Below, in pieces: positions 1-9,719 of a stretch of 64,000 bases of DNA; positions within the stretch are counted from its first letter, which is position 1; the number at the start of each line of letters is the position of its first letter. The DNA comes from Chryseobacterium sp. CH25 (GTDB lineage: Bacteria > Bacteroidota > Bacteroidia > Flavobacteriales > Weeksellaceae): NCBI RefSeq assembly GCF_004119455.1, contig NZ_NRQT01000002.1, forward strand, positions 317,501-381,500. Direction: 5' to 3'. Both the position numbers and the translations under genes were made by a program. The notes beneath the pieces are model-generated. The model had not been told where the DNA came from, made no database searches, and worked only from the letters and a program-made list of their open reading frames with translations.

Positions 1-213
1 TGGGTTAAAAAATATCAAAGATCAGAATAGAGCAATAATGAGATTGATTTCCTAGGTTATCAGAATCTCGTTTTGATGTTTTTGATCTATCTCTATTGTA
101 AATAAAAAAAATACCTAGGTTTTATGGGTGTTTGAAGTGTGTTTCCGTATTTTCAAAATCTAAAAGATTGCTTTGTATCTCTTTTTCCCATAACTTTGCA
201 CAAACCTAATCTA
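1..213. other. leader region upstream of pyrG
   Basis: No gene is supported here. A short open frame from the left edge ends with TAG at 28-30 and could be the tail of a gene outside the window. GAGATT at 40-45 can pair with AATCTC at 64-69, followed by GTTTT, so it resembles a weak terminator. The word CCTAGGTT occurs at 51-58 and nearly again at 114-121. Confidence 0.4.
168..198 (+). promoter_or_regulatory. pyrG promoter, Bacteroidota type
   Basis: TTG at 168-170, a 20-bp spacer and TAACTTTG at 191-198 match the Bacteroidota -33/-7 consensus TTG..TAnnTTTG. Transcription would begin near 204, only about 10 nt before the pyrG ATG. This makes the longer GTG-initiated frame from 139 unlikely, because its start would lie upstream of the promoter. 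Confidence 0.65.
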
Positions 214-1824
214 ATGAGTAAAAAGAATACAAAATACATCTTTGTGACAGGAGGTGTTACTTCATCTTTGGGAAAAGGAATCGTTTCTGCTTCTCTGGGA
301 CTATTGCTAAAATCACGCGGTTTTAACGTAACGATCCAAAAACTTGATCCTTATATCAATATCGACCCGGGAACTTTGAATCCTTATGAACACGGAGAGT
401 GTTATGTGACTGAAGATGGTGCGGAGACGGATCTGGATTTAGGTCACTACGAGCGTTACCTTGATGCTCCTACATCCCAAAACAACAACGTTACTACAGG
501 AAAAATCTACCAGACTGTAATTGAAAAAGAAAGAAAAGGAGATTTCCTTGGAAAAACAGTTCAGGTAATTCCTCATATTACTAACGAAATTAAGCGTAGA
601 ATTAAAATCCTTTCTAAACAAAACTACGATATCATCATTACTGAGATCGGAGGAACAGTAGGGGATATTGAATCTTTACCATACATTGAAACTGTTCGTC
701 AGTTGAAATGGGAATTGGGAGAGAACAATTCTATGGTGATTCACCTTACTTTATTGCCTTACCTAGCTTCAAGTGGAGAGTTAAAAACAAAACCATCTCA
801 GCACTCTGTTCGTCAGTTGATGGAAAGCGGAATTATGGCTGATGTATTGGTTTGTAGAACTGAACACAAAATTCCAAAAGATCAGAGAGCAAAATTGGCT
901 CAGTTCTGTAACGTTCCATTAGAAAACGTTATCGAATGTAAGGATATGGAAACAATCTATGAAGTTCCAATGTATCTTCAGAAGCAAAACTTTGATGATG
1001 TAGTATTGAAAGAGCTGGATCTGAAAAGTGATAAAGATGCTGATCTTAAAGACTGGAAAACTTTTGTGAAGAAATTCCAGAACCCTAAGAAAACTGTTGA
1101 AATTGCATTGGTAGGAAAATACGTTTCCCTTCAGGATTCTTACATTTCTATTGCTGAAGCATTCAAACATGCCGGAGCTGACCTTGAAACTGAAGTAAAA
1201 GTAAGATGGGTATACAGTGGAGATATTACAGAAGAGAACATCAAAGAGACTCTGAAAGGAGTAAACGGTATTCTTGTAGCTCCAGGTTTCGGAGACAGAG
1301 GAATTGAAGGAAAAGTTCTTACTGCAAAATATGCAAGAGAAAACAATATTCCAATGTTGGGAATCTGTTTAGGAATGCAGATTATGACCATTGAATTTGC
1401 AAGAAATGTTTTAGGACATACGAAAGCAAACTCTATGGAATTTGATACAGCAACTCCGGATCCTGTAATTTCAATCATGGAAGAGCAGAAAAATGTAATT
1501 GATAAAGGTGGAACAATGCGTCTTGGAGCATGGAAGTGTGCGTTGAAAAACGGATCTAAGCTGCACGATATCTATGGAAGCAAAAATATTTCTGAAAGAC
1601 ACCGTCACCGTTATGAATTCAACAGTGATTATCTTCAGGATTTTGAAAAGAATGGCTTCTTAGCTACAGGAACAAACCCGGAAACAGGATTGGTAGAAGC
1701 ATTGGAATTACCAGGTCACCCATTCTATGTTGGGGTACAGTATCACCCAGAATACAAGAGTACGGTAGCTACACCGCATCCTTTATTCAGAGCTTTCATT
1801 AAAGCTTGTGAAACTTCTAAGTAA
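214..1824 (+). CDS. pyrG: CTP synthase
   Basis: CTP synthase (EC 6.3.4.2) makes CTP from UTP, ATP and glutamine in the cytoplasm, the last step of de novo pyrimidine nucleotide synthesis. The 536-residue product has the usual family length. The N-terminal synthetase domain starts with KYIFVTGGVTSSLGKG (P-loop-like) and continues with the highly conserved NIDPGTLNPYEHGECYV and ETDLDLGHYERY blocks. The C-terminal class I glutamine amidotransferase domain shows GICLGMQ, with the nucleophile near Cys385, and a late HPEY histidine/glutamate pair. The start ATG at 214 gives the canonical MSKKNTKYIFV N-terminus; an upstream GTG at 139 is in frame but lies before the promoter. It appears to be monocistronic, ending before a terminator. 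Confidence 0.98.
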   Translation: MSKKNTKYIFVTGGVTSSLGKGIVSASLGLLLKSRGFNVTIQKLDPYINIDPGTLNPYEHGECYVTEDGAETDLDLGHYERYLDAPTSQNNNVTTGKIYQTVIEKERKGDFLGKTVQVIPHITNEIKRRIKILSKQNYDIIITEIGGTVGDIESLPYIETVRQLKWELGENNSMVIHLTLLPYLASSGELKTKPSQHSVRQLMESGIMADVLVCRTEHKIPKDQRAKLAQFCNVPLENVIECKDMETIYEVPMYLQKQNFDDVVLKELDLKSDKDADLKDWKTFVKKFQNPKKTVEIALVGKYVSLQDSYISIAEAFKHAGADLETEVKVRWVYSGDITEENIKETLKGVNGILVAPGFGDRGIEGKVLTAKYARENNIPMLGICLGMQIMTIEFARNVLGHTKANSMEFDTATPDPVISIMEEQKNVIDKGGTMRLGAWKCALKNGSKLHDIYGSKNISERHRHRYEFNSDYLQDFEKNGFLATGTNPETGLVEALELPGHPFYVGVQYHPEYKSTVATPHPLFRAFIKACETSK

Positions 1825-1903
1825 GATGTTTTAGTGTGGGAAGAGTATTAAATTCAACCCCACAATAACAAATAAGGTAATTTTTTACCATAAACGTCTA
1901 TTC

Positions 1904-1945
1904 ATAAACTCAGGTTGATTTTTCTCAGCCTGAGTTTATTATATA
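1904..1945 (+). terminator. hairpin terminator after pyrG
   Basis: ATAAACTCAGG at 1904-1914 pairs with CCTGAGTTTAT at 1929-1939 around a 14-nt loop. The following tract is AT-rich rather than a pure T run, so the efficiency is uncertain. Confidence 0.55.
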
Positions 1946-1983
1946 CTAATGTATTATAGTATAGAGTTTTGATAAAAAAACAG

Positions 1984-1991
1984 TATTTTTG
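1984..1991 (+). promoter_or_regulatory. yidC -7 element
   Basis: TATTTTTG matches TAnnTTTG. No TTG sits at the right distance upstream. If used, it gives a leader of about 80 nt before the yidC ATG at 2081. Confidence 0.4.
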
Positions 1992-2080
1992 TCAGCTCAA
2001 ATTTGCTACAGATTTATAAGTTTTCTTATAGGATTGTAGCAAGCCCATAAATAGGAAATTTTAATTATAACAAAAATAAA

Positions 2081-3874
2081 ATGCAACAAAACAACGGAAT
2101 CGATAAGAAGCAGATGATTAGTTTCGCGGTTTTATGCCTGATTCTTTTCGGTGCAATGTTCTATTTCCAGAACAAGCAGATGAAAGAAGAAGAGTTAAAA
2201 GCTCAGCAGCAGAAAACGGAACAGGTTAAAAATGCCGTAAAACAAGCTCAGGCCACCAATATCAATCCAAATGTAACTCCTAATGCGATTCAAACCGCTA
2301 ATTTGTCTAACAAAGAACTGAATATTGAATTCTCAAGTTTAGGAGGACAGGTTTCTAAAGTTCAGCTTTCAGAATACAAAGCATACAATAATAAAACGGA
2401 TCAGGCTGACCTTCCGCTTTATCTTATCAATAAAAATAATTCAAACTACGGTTTTCAGTTTAAAGACAAAACAGGGAAGGTTATCAATACTAAAGATTTA
2501 GTTTTCTCACCTGCTGTTAATGGAAACGCTGTAACAATGACAGCAAACTATAATGGTGCTGTTATTCAGTTTATTTATACATTACTTCCTAAATATACCC
2601 TTGATTTTAAAGTTAGAACTCAAGGTCTTGCAGCAGTTACTTCTGATAACAAGGCAGACTTTATCTGGGATTATAGCGTAAGAAATCTTGAAAAAGGTAG
2701 AGCTCAGGAACAGTCTCACTCAGAATTCTCTTATGCTTTCAATAATTATAAAGATTATGATTATGATGGAAGAACAACAATGGATGAAGAGAAAGAGACT
2801 CTTAACTGGATTGGGGTAAAACAACAGTTTTTCACTTCTGTTATTGAAGCTAAGAACGGGTTTACTCAAAGTAAAGGTAATCAGGAAAATGTAGAAGAAG
2901 GAGAATATCTGAAGAAGCTTAATTATGAAGGTTTTGTTCAGATGACCGGAAGCGAGCTAAACCAGGACTTTACATGGTATTTTATGCCGTTGGATTTACC
3001 ATTATTGAAGTCTTACGATAAAAACTTTGATGAAATTCTTCCATTAGGATGGTCATTCATTGGAGCAATGAACCGTTATTTCTTCATGTGGTTATATGCA
3101 ATTATCGCTGGTTGGGGATTATCTGCTGGTTGGGTAATCTTTGTAATGACAATTATTGTAAAACTAATCTTATCACCAATTATGTACAAACAGCACAAGC
3201 TGAGTGCAATGATGAAAGTGATTCGTCCGGAAATTGATGAGGTGAATGCTAAATTCAAGGATGCAGATCCGATGAAGAAACAGCAGGCTACAATGGAAGT
3301 ATACAGAAAAGCCGGAGTAAATCAAATGGCGGGATGTTTACCTGCATTAGTACAGATTCCAATCTTCTATGCGTTATTCCGTTTCTTCCCGAACTTTATT
3401 GATTTAAGAGGGCAAGGGTTCTGGTTTGCAAAAGACTTAACTGCTTATGATGACTTGATTAAGTTACCATTTAAAGTTCCATTCCTTGGAGATCACTTAA
3501 GTATCTTCGCATTGGCTTGTACGATTGTTATCTTGATTTATACAGTAATGACATCAGGAAACATGCAGCAGCCACAACAGGAAGGGATGCCAAATATGAA
3601 AGTATTAATGTATATCTTCCCGATTACATTCTTATTCTTCCTGAATACTTCAGCATCTGGTCTTTCCTGGTACTATTTTGTATCGAATGCCATTAACATC
3701 TTAATCATCCTTGTGATTAAATATGTCATTCTTGATGAGAAGAAAATTCATGCTCAGATTCAGGCTAATAAAGAAAAGCCGAAGACGGAAGGTAAATTCC
3801 AGAAGAAGATGAGAGAAATGATGGAGCAGGCTCAACAGCAGCAACAGGCTCAGGGAAAAAATAAAAAGAAATAA
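2081..3874 (+). CDS. yidC: membrane protein insertase YidC
   Basis: YidC/Oxa1 family insertase, which places proteins in the inner membrane alone or with SecYEG. The 597-residue product has the Gram-negative architecture. It starts with a signal-anchor helix (about residues 9-26), followed by a large periplasmic beta-domain (about 60-355). The conserved 60KD_IMP core with several transmembrane helices begins near MNRYFFMWLYAIIAGW and contains the GCLPALVQIPIFYALFRFF block. The C-terminus is a Gln/Lys-rich cytoplasmic tail ending GKNKKK, as expected for ribosome binding. It is followed by a bidirectional hairpin and the convergent gene rnhB. Confidence 0.97.
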   Translation: MQQNNGIDKKQMISFAVLCLILFGAMFYFQNKQMKEEELKAQQQKTEQVKNAVKQAQATNINPNVTPNAIQTANLSNKELNIEFSSLGGQVSKVQLSEYKAYNNKTDQADLPLYLINKNNSNYGFQFKDKTGKVINTKDLVFSPAVNGNAVTMTANYNGAVIQFIYTLLPKYTLDFKVRTQGLAAVTSDNKADFIWDYSVRNLEKGRAQEQSHSEFSYAFNNYKDYDYDGRTTMDEEKETLNWIGVKQQFFTSVIEAKNGFTQSKGNQENVEEGEYLKKLNYEGFVQMTGSELNQDFTWYFMPLDLPLLKSYDKNFDEILPLGWSFIGAMNRYFFMWLYAIIAGWGLSAGWVIFVMTIIVKLILSPIMYKQHKLSAMMKVIRPEIDEVNAKFKDADPMKKQQATMEVYRKAGVNQMAGCLPALVQIPIFYALFRFFPNFIDLRGQGFWFAKDLTAYDDLIKLPFKVPFLGDHLSIFALACTIVILIYTVMTSGNMQQPQQEGMPNMKVLMYIFPITFLFFLNTSASGLSWYYFVSNAINILIILVIKYVILDEKKIHAQIQANKEKPKTEGKFQKKMREMMEQAQQQQQAQGKNKKK

Positions 3875-3889
3875 TAGATCATCTATCAT

Positions 3890-3922
3890 AAAAAAGAGAA
3901 GCAATTTGCTTCTCTTTTTTAT
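3890..3922. terminator. bidirectional terminator between yidC and rnhB
   Basis: AGAGAAGC at 3895-3902 pairs with GCTTCTCT at 3908-3915 with a tight loop. It is flanked by an A tract on the left and a T tract on the right, so it can serve both convergent genes. Confidence 0.8.
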
Positions 3923-3938
3923 TTATATCATGTTTTGA

Positions 3939-4523
3939 TTAATCATATTTCAATCTGAAAGACTGTCGGTGATGGATTGTTGGGCCATGCTTAATAAGAG
4001 CTTCCTGATGTTTTTTTGTAGCATACCCGAAATTAGTATTCCAGCCATATTCAGGGTATTCTTCGTGAAGTTCTATCATTAACCTATCCCTGTAATTTTT
4101 AGCAAGAATAGAAGCAGCAGCAATAGATAATACTTTTGAATCTCCTTTAATAATACACTGATGAGGAATATAATTATAAGGATGGAATTTATTGCCATCA
4201 ACCAGAATAAGTTCCGGTGTTATCGTGAGCTGATCTAACGCACGGTGCATGGCATGAATACTTGCATTAAGAATATTATGCTCATCTATGAATGCCGGTG
4301 GAAGCTCTGCAATGGCATAATTTTTCACATTATCCTTGATATAGCTGTCCAGATCCATTCTGGTTTTAAAGGTTAGCTTTTTAGAGTCATTAACCAGGTT
4401 CTGTTTGAAATCATCGTCTAAAATAACAGCTGCTGCCACTACCGGTCCGCTTAAACATCCTCTTCCTACTTCATCACATCCCGCTTCGATATAATGATCT
4501 GTCCATTTATGTAATAATTCCAT
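3939..4523 (-). CDS. rnhB: ribonuclease HII
   Basis: RNase HII cleaves RNA in RNA-DNA hybrids and removes single ribonucleotides from DNA. The 194-residue protein is of normal size. The first acidic pair is Asp17-Glu18 in AGCDEVGRGCLSGPVVAAAV. Further catalytic aspartates are in ILVDGNKF and in the IKGDSKVLSIAAASILAK block that typifies HII over HI and HIII. The C-terminus WNTNFGYATKKHQEAL is also family-typical. It stands alone, convergent with yidC. Confidence 0.95.
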   Translation of the reverse strand: MELLHKWTDHYIEAGCDEVGRGCLSGPVVAAAVILDDDFKQNLVNDSKKLTFKTRMDLDSYIKDNVKNYAIAELPPAFIDEHNILNASIHAMHRALDQLTITPELILVDGNKFHPYNYIPHQCIIKGDSKVLSIAAASILAKNYRDRLMIELHEEYPEYGWNTNFGYATKKHQEALIKHGPTIHHRQSFRLKYD

Positions 4524-5128
4524 TTTTATATGTGATATACGAGGTGTAAAATTATAAAAAAGAAATTTATTTCCTGTTTCTTAACATAAACTATATAGAA
4601 TATTAGAACTCTGATGGAAAGATTTATAAATGAATCTCGATGTAAGGGATGCATAAACATTAATTATAAATGAGTTTTATTGAGGCCCTTTTAGTCTTAT
4701 ATTTATTCTATTGGCGTATTGATATGTTTTATATTTTTCTCTTATAATTTTGCTCGTGCTTCGCTTTTTACGACGAAATTTTAGGAGATTTTATAATGAA
4801 AATAAACTATGCTTCACATGGTATGCTTTATAATAATGGCTGTTTTTCTTTAATTGGTTTGGTTTATTATATTGTAATACAGTGTTTTATGTGGGTTTTT
4901 GTGAGTTTTTAAAATAGAAAATATCAATTAATTTGATAATTAATATATCTTAAAAAATACTAATTGTTTTTTTTGTAATTTTTGTTAAAAAATTGAATTT
5001 TAACTTATTTTAATAGTTTTGAAGTGGTTATTTTTTTGAATATTTAAACAATTGATATTTTTTTTGAATTTTCCTTTGTGCTTTTAAGAAAGTTTTACAA
5101 ATTTGTACGGATACAAAATTAATTTGAT
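4524..5128. other. long AT-rich leader region of the susC gene
   Basis: This gap separates rnhB (minus) from susC (plus). It holds a promoter-like pair, TTG at 4719-4721 and TAATTTTG at 4745-4752 (23-bp spacer). An unproven 38-codon frame at 4796-4912 follows, preceded by AGGAG at 4783-4787. Just before susC lies the perfect 12-bp palindrome TACAAATTTGTA at 5096-5107. A promoter at 4745 would give the SusC mRNA a leader of about 370 nt. No annotated RNA family is recognised. Confidence 0.4.
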
Positions 5129-8056
5129 ATGAAGAAACTAACTACGAGTCTGCTTGTTGTGGTTTTGTCTTCTTCTGTTGCACTTGTTAATGCTCAACAG
5201 AAGAAAAATGACACCGCTTCTCAGACTAAGGAAATTGAGGGTGTAGTGGTAACAGCACTTGGTATTAAGAGAGAAAAGAAAGCTCTTGGATATGCTTCTC
5301 AAGAAATCAAAGGGGATCTTATTTCCGATGCAGGACAGACAAATGCTGTTAGTGCATTATCCGGAAATGTTGCGGGGGTCCAAGTTACCGCTCCTTCTTC
5401 TATGGGAGGATCTACAAGAATTACAATGAGGGGGATCAGTTCCGTTACAGGAGAAAACCGTCCTTTAATTGTTGTGGATGGAGTTCCTTTAGATAACTCA
5501 AATATTAACAATGTTGATACTCAAAGAGGAGCTGGAGGTAGAGACTATGGAGATGCTACATTTGATATCAATCCTGACGATATTGAAAGTGTAACAGTGT
5601 TAAAAGGGGGACCGGCAGCTGCATTATATGGATATAGAGCTGGAAACGGAGCCATTATCTATACTACAAAATCTGCTAAGAAAGGAAGAACTGAAGTTCA
5701 GTTTAATACTGGAGTTTCCTTTGAATCTATTTACATCAGACCAAAATTGCAAAATCAGTATGGAGGTGGTTCAGAATTAGCCTTACAAACTCAAGTAATT
5801 GATGGTGTAACTTATAATCTTCCTGAATTTGGAACAGATGAAAGCTGGGGACCTAAATACGACCCGAATTTATATTATTTAGGATGGGACTCATTTGATC
5901 CTGAATTTGGTGGTCAATATATGAAGTTGAAAAAATGGGTTGCTCCTAATAAAGATGTTGATGACTTCTTTAGAGTTGGAACGAATTATACAAACAACAT
6001 CTCTGTTGCTAAATCATTTGAAAATACGAACGTAAGATTATCTTATACCAATACAAAAATTAACGGTATTGTACCGAATTCTGAAATTAAGAAAGACAAT
6101 TTCAGTTTAAATGTTAGCTCTAAATTATCTGATAATTTAAAAGCTGACGCATTATTTAATTATGTTCATACTGCAGGTTTCAACAGACCGGAACAAGGAT
6201 ATGGAGATAATTCAGTTGCACAGAAATTTTATCAGTGGGGACAAAGACAGCTTGATTTTGCAGAATTGCAAAATTATAAATTGTCAAATGGAAGACAGAG
6301 ATCATGGAACAGAACATCATGGGATGATGGTACTCCAGCCTTCTCAGATAACCCTTACTGGACTATCTATGAAAATACTTCTGACGATAACAGACATAGA
6401 TTCTATGGAAATGCTGGGTTAACGTATAATTTCTCTAAGAAAGTATATGTTTCCGGTAAAGTATATGGAGATACTTATTCACAGACAATCACTTCGAGAG
6501 TAGCTGTTGGATCAGCTGCACAATCTGAATACAATGTTAGAAAAAGTAACAATTCTGAATTCAACTATGAAGGAAGATTGCACTATAATGATAATTTCGG
6601 AGATTTCAGTTTAAATACCTTTGCTGGATTTAACATTATGGACCGTAAGTGGGACATCATGGAGGGTAATTCTGTTGGAGGATTAATTATCCCTAATTTA
6701 TATAATTTAGCTAACAGTAGAGAAATACCAAAGGCAAGTAACTTATCTTATCACCTAGGAGTACGAAGTCTATTTGCATCGGTTTCTTTGGGGTATAAGG
6801 ACTTCTTATTCTTAGAGGCTACAGGTAGAAATGATTGGTTTTCTATGTTGAAGGACGATCAGTTCTATCCTTCAGTAACGGGTAGTTTTGTGTTCTCCAA
6901 AGTTCTTAAAACAGACTGGATCTCTTTTGGTAAAGTAAGAGCAGGATGGTCTAGAATTGCTGGAGGTTCTGATCCATATATCAGAGGAACTTTTGCATCT
7001 ATAGGAACTGCATTCTCGGGAAGCCCTATTTATTCTATGCCTAATATTAAAGGTAATCCAGATATTAAACCTGAGATCAAAACAACCAAGGAAATTGGTT
7101 TAGAAATGAACTTCTTCAAAAATAGATTTGGATTTGATGTTACCTATTATGATGTGAGAAGTACAGATCTAATTATTCCTTTACCAATTGATCCTGCAAC
7201 CGGATATGGATTCAAAAGAACAAATGCCGGGTTGATGACCAACAAAGGTATCGAAGCAATGGTTAATATTACCCCTGTAAGAACTTCTGATTTCTCTTGG
7301 GATTTTACATGGAACTTTACGAGAAACCGAAACAAACTTGAAGAATTACAAGGAAATCTTGAAAACTATATCCTGACTAATGCTCCGTTCAGAGTACAGT
7401 TAGCCGCTCAGGTTGGATATTCATATGGGGTAATTCTGGGAACTGATTTTGTATATGATGCAAATGGTAATAAGGTAGTAGATGCAAATGGACGTTATAA
7501 AGCATCAGGGATTAAGCCTTTAGGTTCAGTACTTCCTGATTACAATATGGGATTCAGAAACTCTTTCAAATATAAAAGTTTTGGATTATCTTTCCTGATT
7601 GATGTTCAGCAGGGAGGTAAATATTTCTCAACAACTCATATGTGGGGGATGAATAACGGGATGCTTGAAGAAACTGCTCTTGGTGGAAATAGAGAAGCTG
7701 GTGTAATTCTTCCAGGTGTTAAAGAAAATGGAACTCCTAACGATATTCGATTAGATGCTGCAACATGGGGGAAATCATATTATAACACTGTTGATGCACA
7801 GAATGTTTTTGATGCAAGTTACATTAAGTTAAGAGATATTACTTTATCTTATGATTTGCCAAAATCATTTATAGGTAATTCTATTCAAGGTATCAGAGTA
7901 TCAGCGTTTGCAAGAAATCTTTTCGCTTGGAACCTTGACTTCAAGGGAGTAGATCCAGAGAATACCTCTTATGGATCAGGTAATATTCAAGGGTTAGAAG
8001 GTGGTTCTTTACCATCTACAAGGATGTATGGAGTTAATGTGAATTTTAAATTTTAA
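5129..8056 (+). CDS. SusC/RagA family TonB-linked outer membrane transporter
   Basis: A TonB-dependent outer-membrane channel of the SusC/RagA family, which imports oligosaccharides, peptides or other nutrients delivered by a SusD-type lipoprotein. The 975-residue product has a signal peptide (about 1-22, ending VNAQ). A TonB-box-like EIEGVVVTALG follows, then the plug domain with RITMRGISS and RPLIVVDGVPLDN, and a 22-strand type barrel ending in an aromatic residue (VNVNFKF). The N-terminal carboxypeptidase-D-like domain found in many SusC proteins is absent. The susD partner begins 6 bp downstream, so the two form an operon. No glycosidase or peptidase gene accompanies the pair, so the substrate cannot be inferred. 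Confidence 0.95.
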   Translation: MKKLTTSLLVVVLSSSVALVNAQQKKNDTASQTKEIEGVVVTALGIKREKKALGYASQEIKGDLISDAGQTNAVSALSGNVAGVQVTAPSSMGGSTRITMRGISSVTGENRPLIVVDGVPLDNSNINNVDTQRGAGGRDYGDATFDINPDDIESVTVLKGGPAAALYGYRAGNGAIIYTTKSAKKGRTEVQFNTGVSFESIYIRPKLQNQYGGGSELALQTQVIDGVTYNLPEFGTDESWGPKYDPNLYYLGWDSFDPEFGGQYMKLKKWVAPNKDVDDFFRVGTNYTNNISVAKSFENTNVRLSYTNTKINGIVPNSEIKKDNFSLNVSSKLSDNLKADALFNYVHTAGFNRPEQGYGDNSVAQKFYQWGQRQLDFAELQNYKLSNGRQRSWNRTSWDDGTPAFSDNPYWTIYENTSDDNRHRFYGNAGLTYNFSKKVYVSGKVYGDTYSQTITSRVAVGSAAQSEYNVRKSNNSEFNYEGRLHYNDNFGDFSLNTFAGFNIMDRKWDIMEGNSVGGLIIPNLYNLANSREIPKASNLSYHLGVRSLFASVSLGYKDFLFLEATGRNDWFSMLKDDQFYPSVTGSFVFSKVLKTDWISFGKVRAGWSRIAGGSDPYIRGTFASIGTAFSGSPIYSMPNIKGNPDIKPEIKTTKEIGLEMNFFKNRFGFDVTYYDVRSTDLIIPLPIDPATGYGFKRTNAGLMTNKGIEAMVNITPVRTSDFSWDFTWNFTRNRNKLEELQGNLENYILTNAPFRVQLAAQVGYSYGVILGTDFVYDANGNKVVDANGRYKASGIKPLGSVLPDYNMGFRNSFKYKSFGLSFLIDVQQGGKYFSTTHMWGMNNGMLEETALGGNREAGVILPGVKENGTPNDIRLDAATWGKSYYNTVDAQNVFDASYIKLRDITLSYDLPKSFIGNSIQGIRVSAFARNLFAWNLDFKGVDPENTSYGSGNIQGLEGGSLPSTRMYGVNVNFKF

Positions 8057-8062
8057 ATTACA

Positions 8063-9631
8063 ATGAAAAAAATATTTTCAATAATAGCAGTAGCAGGTTT
8101 ATCTTTAGCGCTTAACAGCTGTGCGGATAAACTAGATGAAATTGATACCAATCCAAACTCTACGGAGAATCCTCTGCCGACTGGATTGTTCAATAATGGA
8201 AACAAAGAATATATGGACTATACAAGAGATGGTTGGGTATCAGGAAGAATGATGCTACCATTTGTTCAATATTCAGCACAAAAAATATATACTGAAGAAG
8301 ACAGATATCAATACAGACTTACTACAGGAGATCAATTGTGGGCAAGAACTTACTACGTAGCACAAGATTATAAGAAAATTATCGATTATAATATTGACCC
8401 AGCTACTAAAGGTAAGATGCTTGCTTATGGAAGTAATGAAAACCAGATCGCTGCTTCAAGAATTATGTTATCTTATGTATTCGCTAACCTGGCAGATGCT
8501 TTTGGTGATATTCCATATTGGTCTTATGGTAATAAAGATGCTGATTTCCAGGCATTAAATATCGAAGGTACTTTGCAGCCTAAATTTGCTACACAGCTAA
8601 AAGTATATACGGATATCTTAAAAGAGCTTAAAGAGGCTTCAGAAATGATTGACCTTTCTAAAGATAAGGTTTTCTCTGAAGGAGATCAATTGTTTAAAAG
8701 TCCTGCTAAGCTTAAGAAATTTGCAAATTCATTAAGGTTGAGAATAGCTACCCGACTGAAAGGAGCTGTTCCGGGAGCGGAAGCACATATTGCAGATGCT
8801 ATTGCTTCAGGAGTAATGACCTCTAATGATGACACTGTAGGTTTAACTTATGAAAATAATCTGGTTAATCCATCACCATTCTTTTCAACCTATATTAGCA
8901 GATCTGACTTTTCTGTTTCAAAGCCATTTGTTCAGTTGCTTAAAGGAGAGAAAGGAGTTTTTGGTGTAGATCCTAGAATTTTTAAATATGCAGCTCCAAT
9001 ATCTAATTCAGCAACTGATATTAGAGAATATACAATGACTGAAGCTACCAATATAAGCGAAATCCAGGGGATGCCTTATGGTGTACCATCTTCGTTGACA
9101 TCAAGCCAGTCAGGTACATCAAGTTACTTTGGTAAAGATATCCTGAAACCTGGTTTTACTGAAATATTCATGGAGTATGCAGAGGTTGAATTCTTATTAT
9201 CAGAAGCGAACGGATGGTCACAGGCTAATTACGAAAAAGGAGTGAAAGCATCTATGGAAAGATGGGGTATTGATGCAACTAAAATCAATACATTCGTAGC
9301 TGGACTTCCTGCAGCGAGTAAAGCAAATGTAATCACGCAAAAGTATATCGCATTATTTATGCAGCCTAATGAAGCTTGGGCAGAATATAGAAGAACCGGA
9401 TACCCGAATACATTGTTATTGCCTGGGCAAACGGCTAATCTTAATAAGCCATCTGCAACGGGGGTGACTACTTATACATTTAATTCGCTTATTGCTGGTT
9501 TAACAGATGTACCGACAAGAATTTTCTATCCAACTACTGTACAGAATTTAAATACAGCAAATTACCAAGCTGCTTCTGCCTCTATCGGAGGAGATAAAAT
9601 GGATACCAAATTAATTTGGGACAAAAATTAA
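8063..9631 (+). CDS. SusD/RagB family nutrient-binding outer membrane lipoprotein
   Basis: Surface lipoprotein that forms the lid over the preceding SusC channel. The 522-residue product begins with a lipoprotein signal peptide with lipobox LNSC (Cys near residue 19), followed by an acidic linker (ADKLDEIDTNPN). The body is helix-rich with blocks typical of the SusD-like group, including LANLADAFGDIPYWS, RLRIATRLKG, the late YAEVEFLLSEA, and LFMQPNEAWAEYRRTGYP near the end. It most resembles the SusD/RagB subfamily that lacks linked carbohydrate enzymes. It starts 6 bp after susC and is followed by a strong UUCG-loop terminator. Confidence 0.93.
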   Translation: MKKIFSIIAVAGLSLALNSCADKLDEIDTNPNSTENPLPTGLFNNGNKEYMDYTRDGWVSGRMMLPFVQYSAQKIYTEEDRYQYRLTTGDQLWARTYYVAQDYKKIIDYNIDPATKGKMLAYGSNENQIAASRIMLSYVFANLADAFGDIPYWSYGNKDADFQALNIEGTLQPKFATQLKVYTDILKELKEASEMIDLSKDKVFSEGDQLFKSPAKLKKFANSLRLRIATRLKGAVPGAEAHIADAIASGVMTSNDDTVGLTYENNLVNPSPFFSTYISRSDFSVSKPFVQLLKGEKGVFGVDPRIFKYAAPISNSATDIREYTMTEATNISEIQGMPYGVPSSLTSSQSGTSSYFGKDILKPGFTEIFMEYAEVEFLLSEANGWSQANYEKGVKASMERWGIDATKINTFVAGLPAASKANVITQKYIALFMQPNEAWAEYRRTGYPNTLLLPGQTANLNKPSATGVTTYTFNSLIAGLTDVPTRIFYPTTVQNLNTANYQAASASIGGDKMDTKLIWDKN

Positions 9632-9655
9632 TATATTTAACAACATTCATATTAT

Positions 9656-9677
9656 ACCGCCTTCGGGCGGTTTTTTA
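9656..9677 (+). terminator. UUCG-loop terminator of the susCD operon
   Basis: ACCGCC, loop TTCG, GGCGGT at 9656-9671, followed by TTTTT. This is a classic rho-independent terminator with a stable C(UUCG)G tetraloop. Confidence 0.9.
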
Positions 9678-9690
9678 TTTTACACATATG

Positions 9691-9719
9691 AAAAAGAGGT
9701 CGTAAAGACCTCTTTTTTT
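9691..9719 (-). terminator. terminator of the small Cys-rich peptide gene
   Basis: AAAAAGAGGTC (9691-9701) and GACCTCTTTTT (9707-9717) form a hairpin with A and T tracts on either side. It overlaps the stop codon of the minus-strand peptide gene and can act in both directions. Confidence 0.75.

Noticed and set aside
1140-1478. Antisense frame of 112 codons inside pyrG
   Set aside because: Shadow of a strongly conserved gene on the other strand with no signal of its own.
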